From Streptomyces sp. NBC_01217 (GTDB taxonomy: Bacteria > Actinomycetota > Actinomycetes > Streptomycetales > Streptomycetaceae), in NCBI RefSeq assembly GCF_035994185.1, contig NZ_CP108538.1, positions 5,309,501 to 5,373,500 on the forward strand: 64,000 nucleotides of DNA. Reading direction: 5' to 3'. Position numbers and translations under genes: made by a program. How positions within the stretch are numbered: position 1 is the first letter of the stretch; every line of letters starts with the position of its first letter. The notes beneath the pieces were generated by a model that worked only from the letters and a program-made list of their open reading frames with translations, ran no database searches and had not been told where the DNA came from. Below are positions 8,494 to 17,163 of this stretch, one piece after another.

Positions 8494-9003
8494 TCAGCTG
8501 CGAGTGGTGTAGAGGTGCGCGTCGCCCAGCCGCGTACGCAGCGTGGCGAGCGAGCGCGAGCACTGGCTCTTGACGGTGGACTCGCTGCAGCGCAGCAGCT
8601 CGGCGACCGTCTGCACGTCCAGGTCCTCCCAGTAGCGCAGGACGACCATGGCCCGGGCGCGGGGCGGCAGTTCGGCGAGCGCGGTCAGCAGCGTCACGGT
8701 CAGCTCGGGGCCCACCACGGAAGGCGGGGCGTCGATGTGGCTGTGGGCCAGGAAGTCGCGGAGCCGACGGCGGCGCTCGGCGAGATATGTCCGGGTGAGG
8801 ACGGTGCGCGCATAGGCGGCGGGATGGTCGGCCGCACTCGCCCGGTGCCAGTGCTGGAAGAGCTTGGCCAGCGTCGTCTGGGTCAGATCGCGGGCGCTCT
8901 CCCCGTCTCCGCACAGCAGATAAGCGGTCCGGTACAGACGCCGTTGGTTCGCCCGGGCGAACTCCTCGAAGCCGGTGGAGTCCCGACTGCGGTCTGTGGC
9001 CAT
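8494..9003 (-). CDS. ECF sigma factor, SigE family
   Basis: A 169-residue group 4 sigma factor. Region 2 is at about residues 10-80 ([35 protein letters not shown]). Region 4 is at 105-165 ([36 protein letters not shown]), with the helix-turn-helix that reads the -35. It belongs to the actinobacterial SigE-like family common in multiple copies in Streptomyces. The ATG at 9003 follows GGAGGACAG. Upstream on the minus strand, CAACCTTTCCG resembles an ECF -35 element and may mark autoregulation. Downstream partners are the membrane protein and the DUF3152 protein. Confidence 0.9.
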   Translation of the reverse strand: MATDRSRDSTGFEEFARANQRRLYRTAYLLCGDGESARDLTQTTLAKLFQHWHRASAADHPAAYARTVLTRTYLAERRRRLRDFLAHSHIDAPPSVVGPELTVTLLTALAELPPRARAMVVLRYWEDLDVQTVAELLRCSESTVKSQCSRSLATLRTRLGDAHLYTTRS

Positions 9004-9080
9004 CTGTCCTCCTCTCCGGTCTGTCGGTGGTCTCACACCTGTACTGAGTGATGCCGGGACGGAAAGGTTGAAGCCGACTT

Positions 9081-9108
9081 GTCGCGGGTCGGCGTGCCGA
9101 CCCGCGAC
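9081..9108. repeat. Perfect 12-bp inverted repeat between the sigma gene and menG
   Basis: GTCGCGGGTCGG (9081-9092), a CGTG spacer and CCGACCCGCGAC (9097-9108) form a perfect dyad in the 145-bp divergent gap, about 40 nt before the menG start. There is no T run on either side, so it looks more like an operator or leader hairpin than a terminator. Confidence 0.6.
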
Positions 9109-9148
9109 CGGTGCAAGGCGTCGTGGGGCGGGCTGCTTGAATGGGCGG

Positions 9149-9841
9149 GTGACCCGAGCCTCCCTGGACAAGCAGCCGCACGAAGTCGCCACGATGTTCG
9201 ACGGCGTGGCGGCGAACTACGACCTCACCAACGACGTGCTGTCGCTCGGCCAGGCCCGGCTGTGGCGCAAGGAGGTCGCGAAGGCGGTGGATGCCCGGCC
9301 CGCGGAGAAGGTCCTCGACCTGGCCGCAGGCACGGCGACGTCCTCGCTGCCCTTCGCCGCGACGGGCGCCTACGTCGTGCCCTGCGACTTCTCACTCGGC
9401 ATGCTGCAGGAGGGCAAGAAGCGCAACTCCTGGCTCCCGTTCACGGCGGGCGACGCCACCAGGCTGCCGTTTCGCGACGAGACGTTCGACGCGGTGACGA
9501 TCTCCTTCGGGCTGCGCAACGTCCAGGACACGGATGCGGCGCTGCGCGAGCTGTACCGGGTGACGAAGCCGGGCGGCCGGGTGGTGATCTGCGAGTTCTC
9601 ACAGCCGACCTGGACGCCGTTTCGCACGGTGTACACCGAGTACCTGATGCGGGCGCTGCCGCCGGTCGCGCGCGCGGTGTCCTCCAACCCCGACGCGTAC
9701 GTCTATCTCGCCGAGTCGATCCGCGCCTGGCCCGACCAGCCGGGACTCGCGGCGAAGCTCCAGCGGGCCGGCTGGGCGAACGTCGCCTGGCGCAATCTCA
9801 CCGGCGGTGTGGTGGCACTGCACCGAGGCGTACGTCTCTGA
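9149..9841 (+). CDS. menG: Demethylmenaquinone methyltransferase
   Basis: A 230-residue UbiE/MenG-family enzyme that methylates the naphthoquinone ring of demethylmenaquinone using SAM, the last ring step in menaquinone synthesis. Family marks are [19 protein letters not shown] at the N-terminus, the SAM loop VLDLAAGTA (55-63), [15 protein letters not shown] and [14 protein letters not shown]. The GTG at 9149 gives the family length; the open frame upstream is non-coding. Streptomyces make only menaquinone, so MenG rather than UbiE. It sits near the MenJ-like reductase on the same strand. Confidence 0.92.
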   Translation: MTRASLDKQPHEVATMFDGVAANYDLTNDVLSLGQARLWRKEVAKAVDARPAEKVLDLAAGTATSSLPFAATGAYVVPCDFSLGMLQEGKKRNSWLPFTAGDATRLPFRDETFDAVTISFGLRNVQDTDAALRELYRVTKPGGRVVICEFSQPTWTPFRTVYTEYLMRALPPVARAVSSNPDAYVYLAESIRAWPDQPGLAAKLQRAGWANVAWRNLTGGVVALHRGVRL

Positions 9842-9891
9842 GGCATCGACGGCGTCAACGGCTCAGGGACATCTACCGCATCGGCTGACGC

Positions 9892-10419
9892 TCACAAAGC
9901 CGGCAGCACCATCCGGAAGCAGTCCACCCGCTGCCTTGTCCCCGGAGCGTCGAAGCTCTCCGCCCGCTCCATCCCCAGCCGCCGGGCGACGGCGATCGAC
10001 CGCTCGTTGCGCGCGTCGATCGTCGCCACGACCCGCTCCACCCCGGCCGCGCGCAGCCGCTCCAGGGTGAGGCGCGCGGCGGCGGTGGCGTAACCCCGGC
10101 CCCAGGCCGTCCGGGCCAGCCGCCAGCCGATCTCGGTCTCGCCCACCGGGCCGTACGCGGTCTGCGGCCAGGGCTGGGCGCCGGTGAAACCGGCGACCTC
10201 GCCGTCCTCGCCGAGCACGGTCCACAGGCAGTACCCCAGCTCCGCGTCGTGCAGGCGCTGCCGCGCGGTCCATTCCTCATAGAGCGAGAGTTCCGCCGAC
10301 CTGCCGCCGAAGAACTCCATCACCTCGGGGTCGTCGAACGCCCGGTGCCACGACAGCGCGTCCTCGTCGGTGGGGACGCGCAGCTGTACGGAGGGGGCGG
10401 TGGAAGGCAGGGTCGACAT
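9892..10419 (-). CDS. GNAT-family N-acetyltransferase
   Basis: A 175-residue RimJ/RimL-like acetyltransferase. The first strand VQLRVPTDEDALSWHRAFDD, the central GETEIGWRLARTAWGRGYATAAARL (acetyl-CoA loop RGYATA) and RVVATIDARNERSIAVARRLGM are typical. The ATG at 10419 was chosen because the homologous domain begins just after it; the ribosome site is weak. It converges on menG and diverges from the reductase gene. The substrate is unknown. Confidence 0.82.
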   Translation of the reverse strand: MSTLPSTAPSVQLRVPTDEDALSWHRAFDDPEVMEFFGGRSAELSLYEEWTARQRLHDAELGYCLWTVLGEDGEVAGFTGAQPWPQTAYGPVGETEIGWRLARTAWGRGYATAAARLTLERLRAAGVERVVATIDARNERSIAVARRLGMERAESFDAPGTRQRVDCFRMVLPAL

Positions 10420-10516
10420 CGGGGAGCCCTTCGGAAGGTTGATCAGCAGGCCCCCATAGACTGCACGGGACAGGTGCCGCGCGGCACGCGATTTCGAGTC
10501 TTCGGGAGATCCGACC

Positions 10517-11803
10517 GTGACCGAGCAGCCCCTCTCCGAGCACAGCGCGGATGTGATCGTCGTCGGGGCAGGCCCGGCAGGCTCCACCACCGCGTACTAC
10601 CTCGCCAAGGCCGGACTGGACGTCCTGCTCCTGGAGAAGACGGCCTTCCCCCGAGAGAAGGTCTGCGGCGACGGCCTCACCCCGCGCGCCACCAAGCAGC
10701 TCGTCTCCATGGGCATCGACATCTCCGAAGAGGCCGGCTGGCTGCGCAACAAGGGCCTGCGCATCATCGGCGGCGGCGTCCGCCTCCAGCTGGACTGGCC
10801 GGATCTCGCCTCGTACCCGGACTACGGACTGGTCCGCAAGCGCGACGACTTCGACGAGCAACTGGCCCGCCAGGCGCAGAAGGCGGGCGCGCGGCTGTAT
10901 GAGCGCTGCAACGTCGGCGCCCCGATCGTCGACGACCGCACCGGCCGCATCACCGGCGTCAACGCGAAGCTCGGTGAGGACAAGACCCCGGTCACCTTCC
11001 ACGCCCCGCTCGTCGTCGCGGCCGACGGCAACTCCACCCGGCTGTCGCTGGCGATGGGCCTGCACCGCCGCGAGGACCGCCCGATGGGCGTGGCGGTGCG
11101 TACGTACTTCACCTCGCCCCGCCACGACGACGACTACCTGGAGTCGTGGCTGGAGCTGTGGGACCGCCGCGGCCCCCAGGACCGGCTGCTGCCCGGCTAC
11201 GGCTGGATCTTCGGCATGGGTGACGGCACGTCCAACGTCGGCCTCGGCATTCTCAACTCCTCCTCGGCCTTCAAGGAGTTGGACTGGCGCGAGGTGCTCA
11301 AGGCATGGTGCGCGTCCATGCCGGAGGACTGGGGCTACACCCCGGAGAACATGACGATGCCGATCCGCGGCGCCGCCCTGCCGATGGCCTTCAACCGCCA
11401 GCCGCACTACACCAAGGGCCTGCTGCTCGTCGGTGACGCGGGCGGCATGGTCAACCCGTTCAACGGCGAAGGCATCGCGTACGCCATGGAGTCGGGCCAG
11501 ATCGCCGCGGACGTCATCGTCCAGGCCCACGCCCGCGCGACCCCGGCCCAGCGCGAACTGGCGTTGAACAACTACCCGAAGGTGCTCAAGGAGACCTACG
11601 GCGGCTACTACACGATGGGCCGCGCCTTCGTGAAGCTGATCGGCAACCCGAAGGTCATGAAGATCGCCACCCAACGCGGCCTGACGCACCCGCTGCTGAT
11701 GAAGTTCACCCTGAAGATGCTCGCCAACCTGACCGACCCGACGGGCGGCGACGCGATGGACCGGATCATCAACGGCCTGTCGAAGGTGGCCCCGAAGTCC
11801 TGA
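10517..11803 (+). CDS. Geranylgeranyl-reductase-family flavoprotein, probable menaquinone tail reductase
   Basis: A 428-residue FAD-dependent oxidoreductase. The N-terminal Rossmann motif VIVVGAGPAGSTTAYYLAKAG (GxGxxG at 17-22), FPREKVCGDGLTPRA and the second FAD motif LLVGDAGGMVNPFNGEGIAYAMESG identify the geranylgeranyl reductase family. In mycobacteria the homologue MenJ saturates one isoprene unit of menaquinone, and Streptomyces menaquinones are partly hydrogenated, so the same role is likely here near menG. GTG 10517 has GGGAG 8 nt upstream. Reduction of another polyprenyl lipid cannot be excluded. Confidence 0.83.
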   Translation: MTEQPLSEHSADVIVVGAGPAGSTTAYYLAKAGLDVLLLEKTAFPREKVCGDGLTPRATKQLVSMGIDISEEAGWLRNKGLRIIGGGVRLQLDWPDLASYPDYGLVRKRDDFDEQLARQAQKAGARLYERCNVGAPIVDDRTGRITGVNAKLGEDKTPVTFHAPLVVAADGNSTRLSLAMGLHRREDRPMGVAVRTYFTSPRHDDDYLESWLELWDRRGPQDRLLPGYGWIFGMGDGTSNVGLGILNSSSAFKELDWREVLKAWCASMPEDWGYTPENMTMPIRGAALPMAFNRQPHYTKGLLLVGDAGGMVNPFNGEGIAYAMESGQIAADVIVQAHARATPAQRELALNNYPKVLKETYGGYYTMGRAFVKLIGNPKVMKIATQRGLTHPLLMKFTLKMLANLTDPTGGDAMDRIINGLSKVAPKS

Positions 11804-11844
11804 GGCCGTAAACCGTCGGGCCGAGGAACGAGGACCGAGAAGAT

Positions 11845-11870
11845 GCAGGAGGGCGACACCGCCCCCCTGC
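11845..11870. terminator. Hairpin between convergent reductase and TetR genes
   Basis: An 11-bp stem (11845-11855 with 11860-11870) with one A/C mismatch and an ACAC loop, followed by CTGGCTTTG, lies in the 94-bp convergent gap. Confidence 0.6.
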
Positions 11871-11897
11871 TGGCTTTGTGACCCGTGTCCGAGGCCG

Positions 11898-12539
11898 TCA
11901 GACACCGCCGAGGGGCTGCGCGGCCGAGCGCCGAATCCCGGTGAGGACCATTTCCAGACCTCGTTCGAATTCCTGATCGGCGAACTCGGCGCTGATCGAG
12001 GCGAGTCCGGCAAGGGCCGGGAGGGTGCCGTCGGCCAGGGCGCCGATGCGGGCGGCCGCGGATTCCCGGGTGGCCTCGCGAGCGAGCGGACCCGCCAGTT
12101 CGGCTTGGGCGATGCCCATCACGAAGGCCATCACGGTGCGGAATGCGGCCAGCAGGTCGCCGTCGCTCAGGCCCCCGCGGGCCAGTGCCGCGGCCAGTGC
12201 CTCCGCGGGCGTGAGGCTGGCGGGGGAGGAGGTGCGGCGGGTGAGCACGAGCGGGACGGCGGCCGGGTGGGCGCGGACGGTCCGCCACAGGGCGGTGGCC
12301 GTGCCCCGGGTGTCGGCGGCCCAGTCGTCGGTGGGCTCGGGCACCTCCACGCGGGCGGCGACGGCATCGACCACGAGTTCCTCCAGCGCCTCGCGGCCGT
12401 TGACGTAGTTGTACAGAGTCATCGGGCCGGTGTGCAGGGACGCGGCCAGTGAGCGCATCGTCAGTGCCGAAAGGCCGTCGCGATCGACGATGGCCAGCGC
12501 GTGCTGCTGGATCTCCGCGAGCGTGAACCGGGCTTTCAT
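11898..12539 (-). CDS. TetR-family transcriptional repressor
   Basis: A 213-residue protein with an N-terminal helix-turn-helix (LSALTMRSLAASLHTGPMTLYNYV) and a C-terminal domain of the TetR type (RAHPAAVPLVLTRR onward). ATG 12539 lies 9 nt after AGGAGG. It is divergent from an alpha/beta hydrolase gene with an 89-bp gap holding two matching dyads, so it very probably represses itself and the hydrolase. The ligand is unknown and may be a hydrolase substrate. Confidence 0.9.
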   Translation of the reverse strand: MKARFTLAEIQQHALAIVDRDGLSALTMRSLAASLHTGPMTLYNYVNGREALEELVVDAVAARVEVPEPTDDWAADTRGTATALWRTVRAHPAAVPLVLTRRTSSPASLTPAEALAAALARGGLSDGDLLAAFRTVMAFVMGIAQAELAGPLAREATRESAAARIGALADGTLPALAGLASISAEFADQEFERGLEMVLTGIRRSAAQPLGGV

Positions 12540-12561
12540 CGGTGGGTACCTCCTGCTTGAC

Positions 12562-12606
12562 ACGTACGTTGTACGTATCTCAAGCTACTACACGTACGGC
12601 GTACGT
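12562..12606. promoter_or_regulatory. Two tandem TetR operators
   Basis: ACGTAC-GTT-GTACGT (12562-12576) and ACGTAC-GGC-GTACGT (12592-12606) are perfect 6-bp dyads spaced exactly 30 bp apart, inside two 21-bp near-copies (19/21 identical). A TTGACA hexamer (12557-12562) abuts the first. The 30-bp phasing puts both on the same helix face. Confidence 0.75.
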
Positions 12607-12628
12607 ATCTGAGAAGGGTCACCTCTCC

Positions 12629-13543
12629 ATGCCCGAAACACATGCCACCTCGTTCCTCTCCCAAGGACAGCGCTGCGCCGCCTGGATCACCTGTCCGAAC
12701 GGGGACGGGCCCCATCCCGCCGTCGTACTCGTCCATGGATTCGGCGCCACCCACGACATGAAGCTCGACCAGTACGAGCAGGCGTTCGCCGCAGCCGGCA
12801 TCGCCACCCTGGCCTTCGACTTCCGGCACATCGGAGCGTCCGAGGGCACGCCGCGCCAGCTGATCTCGATTCCCCGCCAGATGGCCGACATCGACGCGGC
12901 ACTGGAATTCGCCGCCCGCGACCCGCGCATCGATCCGGCCCGGATCGCCCTGTGGGGGACCTCGATGGGCGCCACCCACGTACTGCTCGCGGCGGCCGAG
13001 CACCCAGAGCTCGCAGCCGCCGTGGTGCAGTGCCCCGTCCTGAACACCATGAACGCCGCAGCAGGCTCCGGCCTCCGCGCGATGGTGAAGCTCGCCGGGC
13101 CGGTCGCCGGCGACCTCATCCGCTCCGCACTCCACCTGCCGCGCCGCTATGTCGCCATCGTCGACGAGCCCGGCAGCACCGCGATCGTGACCGTGCCCGG
13201 GGCCAAGGAGGGCTGGTACGGGATGGTCCCGCCCGGCGCGGCCTTCGACAACCGCGTGACCGCCTCGGTCGGATTCGAACTCGTCAGGCTAAATGCCTCC
13301 CGCCGGGCCGCATCCATCCAGGCACCCCTGCTCGTATGCGTCAGCGACCACGAGACCCTCATGGACCCGCGCATCGCCGTGAAGACCGCGCAGCGCGCGC
13401 CCCGCGGCACCGCCGTCCGCTACCCCGCCGACCACTTCGAGGTCTACCACCCCCCGCTCGTGGACAGCATCCTCCACGACCAGGTCGCCTTCCTCACCCA
13501 GCACCTCGCCCCCGGCGTACCGAGCGAGGCCGCCCGTGTCTGA
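12629..13543 (+). CDS. Alpha/beta hydrolase
   Basis: A 304-residue hydrolase. HPAVVLVHGFGATHDMKLDQY forms the oxyanion region, GTSMG is the nucleophile elbow (Ser112), and a C-terminal DHFEVYH offers the catalytic His. It resembles the dienelactone-hydrolase/S15 esterase group, with no signal peptide. The ATG at 12629 is preferred because the upstream open frame crosses the operators. The TetR gene diverges from it, and a mycothiol-type enzyme overlaps its 3' end by 8 nt, so the pair may process or detoxify a compound sensed by the repressor. Confidence 0.85.
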   Translation: MPETHATSFLSQGQRCAAWITCPNGDGPHPAVVLVHGFGATHDMKLDQYEQAFAAAGIATLAFDFRHIGASEGTPRQLISIPRQMADIDAALEFAARDPRIDPARIALWGTSMGATHVLLAAAEHPELAAAVVQCPVLNTMNAAAGSGLRAMVKLAGPVAGDLIRSALHLPRRYVAIVDEPGSTAIVTVPGAKEGWYGMVPPGAAFDNRVTASVGFELVRLNASRRAASIQAPLLVCVSDHETLMDPRIAVKTAQRAPRGTAVRYPADHFEVYHPPLVDSILHDQVAFLTQHLAPGVPSEAARV

Positions 13544-14174
13544 CCTCGCCATGCTCGTGGGGCGTCAGGACGACGCCTTCTCGGCCTTTGCCCGCGCTCT
13601 CACCGAGGAGGAGTGGGACCGGCCGAGCCTGTGCACCGGGTGGACCAACAAGGACGTGCTCGCCCATCTCGCCCTCGGGCTGCACCTCCCCCTGTCCCGC
13701 ATGCTCCTTGCCATGGGCCGCCGCCGAGGCTCGTTCGACACCGCCAACGAGGACATCTGCCGCCAGTACGGCCGACGCCACACCGCGCGTGAGCTCATCG
13801 ACGAATTCGACCGCGCCCGAGCCCGCCCGCGCGGCATCGGACGGCTGCTCCCCGCCCCGCTGATGCTCGGCGACCACGTCGTCCACCACCTCGACATCGC
13901 CCTCGCTCTCGACGAACCCGCCCATCTCTCCGACGAGGTGGCCAACGCGGTACTGAAAGTCGAGACCACCATCCCCAACCCCTTCGTCCCCGCCGCCGCC
14001 CGCGCCCGCGGCCTCACGCTGCGCACCGTCGACACCGGCTGGACCCGCCCCGGCAGCGGCGCCCTGGACATCGCCGGCGCGGCCGAACACCTCATCTCGG
14101 TCCTGGCCGGACGCCCCCGCGCCCTCCGCCATCTCACCGGCAGCGGCATCACCGAACTGACCCGCCGCATGTGA
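13536..14174 (+). CDS. Maleylpyruvate-isomerase-family (mycothiol-dependent, DinB-like) protein
   Basis: A 212-residue protein with the N-terminal four-helix metal-binding domain of mycothiol-dependent enzymes. LCTGWTNKDVLAHLALG supplies the first His, and LGDHVVHHLDIALAL supplies two more at the usual spacing. The C-terminal part (GLTLRTVDTGW to LTGSGITEL) matches the SCP2-like end domain. GTG 13536 overlaps the hydrolase stop by 8 nt, implying coupled translation. The family includes isomerases and thiol transferases, so the reaction is unassigned. Confidence 0.8.
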   Translation: MSDLAMLVGRQDDAFSAFARALTEEEWDRPSLCTGWTNKDVLAHLALGLHLPLSRMLLAMGRRRGSFDTANEDICRQYGRRHTARELIDEFDRARARPRGIGRLLPAPLMLGDHVVHHLDIALALDEPAHLSDEVANAVLKVETTIPNPFVPAAARARGLTLRTVDTGWTRPGSGALDIAGAAEHLISVLAGRPRALRHLTGSGITELTRRM

Positions 14175-14187
14175 ATGGGCTGAGCCG

Positions 14188-15402
14188 CTATCCGTTCCGG
14201 CGGGCCGTTGTCGCGTGTACGCGGCGGTCGGTGTCGTCGGTGTTCTCCGGCACCGGGGACGCGTCGCGCCGACGTCGTCCGGAGAGGCCGGATCCGTAAC
14301 GGGGCTGGAGCAGCAGGATCAGGCCCACCCCGCAGATGAACGCGACGCCGAACAGCATCCAGGACTTGGCGCCGCGCGCCGAGCAGGCCACGATCCCGAA
14401 CGAGAACAGCGCCGACCAGAAGTACATGAGCAGAACGGCCCGGCGGTGGGAGTGGCCGAGCTGGAGCAGGCGGTGGTGGAGGTGGCCCTTGTCGGCGGCG
14501 AAGGGGGACATCCCGTTCCACGTACGCCTGATGACGGCGAGCACCAGGTCCGCGACCGGCAGCGCGATGACGGAGAGCGGCAGCAGCAGCGGAATGTAGA
14601 CCGGCACCATCGCGGCCGTCCCGGACGTGCCGTCGACGGTCTGGTTGAGGAGGCTCGGGTCTACCTCCCCCGTCACGGAGATGGCGCACCCGGCGATGAG
14701 CAGCCCGAGCAGCATGGACCCCGAGTCGCCCATGAAGATCCTGGCCGGGTGGGCGTTGTGCACCAGGAAGCCGAGGCACATGCCCACCAGGATCGCGGAG
14801 AACAGTGTGGTGGACGCGGCGGACTCGATCCCGTAGCCGTACCAGAGCCGGTAGGCGTACAGAAAGAACGCCGTCGCCGCGATGCCCACCGTCCCGGCGG
14901 CCAGCCCGTCGAGTCCGTCGACGAAGTTGACCGCGTTGATGGTGACCAGGATCAGTGCCACGGTCAGCAGAGTGCCCTGCCAGTCGGAGAGATAGATCCC
15001 GTCCGTGCCCGGCACCGGGAGCCAGAGGATCGTCAGCCCCTGGAACGCCATCACCCCGGCGGCGATCACCTGACCACCGAGCTTGATCAGCGAGTCGACG
15101 CCCCATTTGTCGTCGAGGACCCCCAGGATCCAGATCAGTGCCGCCCCGGACAGCAGCGCGCGCGGCGCCGAGCTCTGGGTGAAGATCTCTTCCAGGTGAG
15201 GCAGATGGGAAGCGACCAGGAGTCCGGCCAGCAGCCCGCCGAACATGGCGATGCCGCCGAGACGCGGAGTGGGTTCGCGGTGGACATCGCGCGCCCGGAT
15301 CTCGGGCATCGCCCCGACCGAGATGGCGAACTTCCGCACGGGAGCGGTCAGGAGATGCGTCACCGCGGCCGTGATGAACAGCATGAGCAAGTAGTCCCGC
15401 AC
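14188..15402 (-). CDS. Polyprenyl-phosphate N-acetylhexosamine-1-phosphate transferase (MraY/WecA/TagO family)
   Basis: A 404-residue membrane enzyme with about 11 helices that transfers a sugar-1-phosphate from a UDP sugar to undecaprenyl phosphate, starting teichoic acid or cell-wall polysaccharide assembly. Active-site segments are present: GVLDDKWGVDSLIK, NAVNFVDGLDGLAAG, HNAHPARIFMGDSGSM and DKGHLHHRLL. The HHR-type motif and lack of MurNAc-peptide features favour WecA/TagO over MraY. GTG 15402 has GAGG 8 nt upstream; the long upstream frame is non-coding. The basic, charged C-terminus is cytoplasmic. Confidence 0.88.
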   Translation of the reverse strand: MRDYLLMLFITAAVTHLLTAPVRKFAISVGAMPEIRARDVHREPTPRLGGIAMFGGLLAGLLVASHLPHLEEIFTQSSAPRALLSGAALIWILGVLDDKWGVDSLIKLGGQVIAAGVMAFQGLTILWLPVPGTDGIYLSDWQGTLLTVALILVTINAVNFVDGLDGLAAGTVGIAATAFFLYAYRLWYGYGIESAASTTLFSAILVGMCLGFLVHNAHPARIFMGDSGSMLLGLLIAGCAISVTGEVDPSLLNQTVDGTSGTAAMVPVYIPLLLPLSVIALPVADLVLAVIRRTWNGMSPFAADKGHLHHRLLQLGHSHRRAVLLMYFWSALFSFGIVACSARGAKSWMLFGVAFICGVGLILLLQPRYGSGLSGRRRRDASPVPENTDDTDRRVHATTARRNG

Positions 15403-15575
15403 GGGCGGCCTCACATCCCGGCCCGGACGGGCCGATACCTGAACAGTTGCTTCCGGTTCCTCCGGGGCCGCTGATCGGGGTGGGACGGGGCCGGTGGCGA
15501 GTTTGATGCGGCGGCACCGAAGCCCCGGCGAGCCTAGCTCATGCGGGTGTTCGTACCGCGGGGCGTGTGCGGAAA

Positions 15576-15623
15576 CGGCGAAGGGCCATCGCTCCCGAGC
15601 GGGGGAGTGACGGCCCTTCGCCG
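15576..15623 (-). terminator. Terminator of the NlpC/P60 gene
   Basis: 12-bp arms CGGCGAAGGGCC (15576-15587) and GGCCCTTCGCCG (15612-15623) pair perfectly, with an inner CTCCC/GGGAG stem. It lies about 60 nt past the NlpC/P60 stop; on the minus strand GTTTCC follows. Confidence 0.8.
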
Positions 15624-15682
15624 CGCGCCGCGAAGGCGCTTGTGAATCCGAGAGCTCGCCGGATCCGGCGGATTCCGTGCGA

Positions 15683-16501
15683 TCAGAGAACGCGGACCGC
15701 GCCCGACGGCGGGTCGTAGGACAGCGGGCGCTGCACCACACCGGTGCTGGAGTTCTGCGCACCGACGAACTGGCCGCCGCCCACGTAGATCCCGACGTGG
15801 TACGCGCTGCCCGCGCCGCCCCAGTACAGGATGTCGCCCGGCTGGAGGTTGCTCAGGGAGACCTGGGTGCCCGCGGTGGACTGGGACTGCGAGACGCGCG
15901 GCAGGTCGACGCCGACCGAACGGAACGCGGCCTGGACGAGGCCGGAGCAGTCCCACGAGTTGGGGCCGGTGCCGCCGGACACGTACGCGTCGCCGACCTG
16001 GGCCTGCGCGAAGGCGATGACGGAGGCGGCGGAGCCGGTGGCGCTCGACGAGGAGGAAGAGGAGGCCACGGCGGTGGAGCCGGAAGTCGCGCTGAGCGTC
16101 GTGCGGGCGGCGGAGCGGGAAGCGCGCTCGGCGGCCTCCGCCTTGGCCTTGGCGGCCGCCTCGGCCTTCTTCTTGGCCTCTGCCTTGCGAACCGCCTCGG
16201 CCTTGGCCTTCTTGGCGGTCTTGGCCGCGGTCGCGGCTGCGGCGTCCTCCTGGGCCTGCGTCTGCAGGTCCTGGGCGACCTGCTGCGTGGCCTGGGCGGA
16301 CGCGGCGACGGCGGTGGAGAGCCCGGTGGTGAGGGTGGGCATCTCGATGGTCTGGGTCACCGGCTCGGCCTGGGCGGGACCGGCAGCGCCTGCGACCGCG
16401 ATGGTGCTGAGGACGCCACCGGCAACTCCGGCTCGCAGCGCCGTCTTCGGCGCGTTTCGGCGGGGCTTCCGGTGGCTGGGTATGTGAGCGGTGTGGGACA
16501 T
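15683..16501 (-). CDS. Secreted NlpC/P60 peptidoglycan hydrolase
   Basis: A 272-residue exported endopeptidase. A signal peptide ends at AQA-E (after about residue 45), a long Ala/Lys/Glu-rich coiled coil spans 60-130, and a Ser-rich linker leads to the NlpC/P60 domain (155-272). Catalytic residues are Cys185 (SWDCSG), His235 (AYHVGIY) and probably Asn250. It should cut within peptide stems during growth or germination. The ATG at 16501 lacks a clear ribosome site, but the signal peptide fixes the start to within a few codons. It diverges from the nuo operon across 759 bp with several candidate regulatory sites. Confidence 0.92.
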   Translation of the reverse strand: MSHTAHIPSHRKPRRNAPKTALRAGVAGGVLSTIAVAGAAGPAQAEPVTQTIEMPTLTTGLSTAVAASAQATQQVAQDLQTQAQEDAAAATAAKTAKKAKAEAVRKAEAKKKAEAAAKAKAEAAERASRSAARTTLSATSGSTAVASSSSSSSATGSAASVIAFAQAQVGDAYVSGGTGPNSWDCSGLVQAAFRSVGVDLPRVSQSQSTAGTQVSLSNLQPGDILYWGGAGSAYHVGIYVGGGQFVGAQNSSTGVVQRPLSYDPPSGAVRVL

Positions 16502-16740
16502 GAGTACTAGCGCTATCAGGGCTCCGGGGTTCCCATCAAGAAACGTGTGTTGCGACACAGTTACGTACGGAATCTGTGAATCCGCTTTCCTGCGGCCCTT
16601 ATTGACGCCGTAACGGGCAAACCGGGCATGCTTGATCACCGCTGTGATCACGGGCTTTCGGCAATACGCCCGAATTGCCCGCCACTTACCATCCGTTCAC
16701 ACCGATGGCCAAGCCCGCTTTTGTTTGGGTGTCGGGTGAA

Positions 16741-16754
16741 GTGACGCACGTCAC
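16741..16754. promoter_or_regulatory. Candidate Crp (cAMP receptor protein) site
   Basis: GTGACGCACGTCAC fits GTGA-N6-TCAC and the Streptomyces GTG-N6-GNCAC pattern exactly. It lies 240 bp upstream of the NlpC/P60 start and 507 bp upstream of nuoA, so the hydrolase is the likelier target. Confidence 0.5.
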
Positions 16755-17163
16755 AGTGTGGCCATGCTGTGAGGGGTGTGCGTGCTTCCGGCGTCCGAAG
16801 GCCGTCCGGATCCGGGGCCGTCCGCCCATCCGGAAGATCGTGAATGCGTGCACGCGTCCACATCGGTCCCCGGGACCCCCTCGCCCGGGTGAGCCCGGAG
16901 TGGGGCAGACCCTCTTATCACTCTCGGGACGCCCATTGCCAATTTGCTTCGGCGGGTATCTGATTGTTAGTGCAACACCGCCTTGACCAGCACTAACGGC
17001 ATCAGATGTCACGTCTCGTGATCGCTCGGCCGCTTTGCGTACGAAGATCACCGCTCAGGCGACTTCGTGAGTCTTCGCCTGGTGGTGGAGATCACAAACT
17101 CGTTGTCGCACCCCGTGTCGCAGATCACAGGACGGCAGGCATAGGATGCGGGGCAGTCGGGCT

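Noticed and set aside
14188..15402. MraY (lipid I synthase)
   Set aside because: The histidine motif and surrounding sequence match WecA/TagO transferases, and there is no mur gene cluster nearby.
16502..16740. ydaO-type c-di-AMP riboswitch before the NlpC/P60 gene
   Set aside because: Such riboswitches control some Streptomyces wall hydrolases, but I could not find the conserved core segments in this leader.
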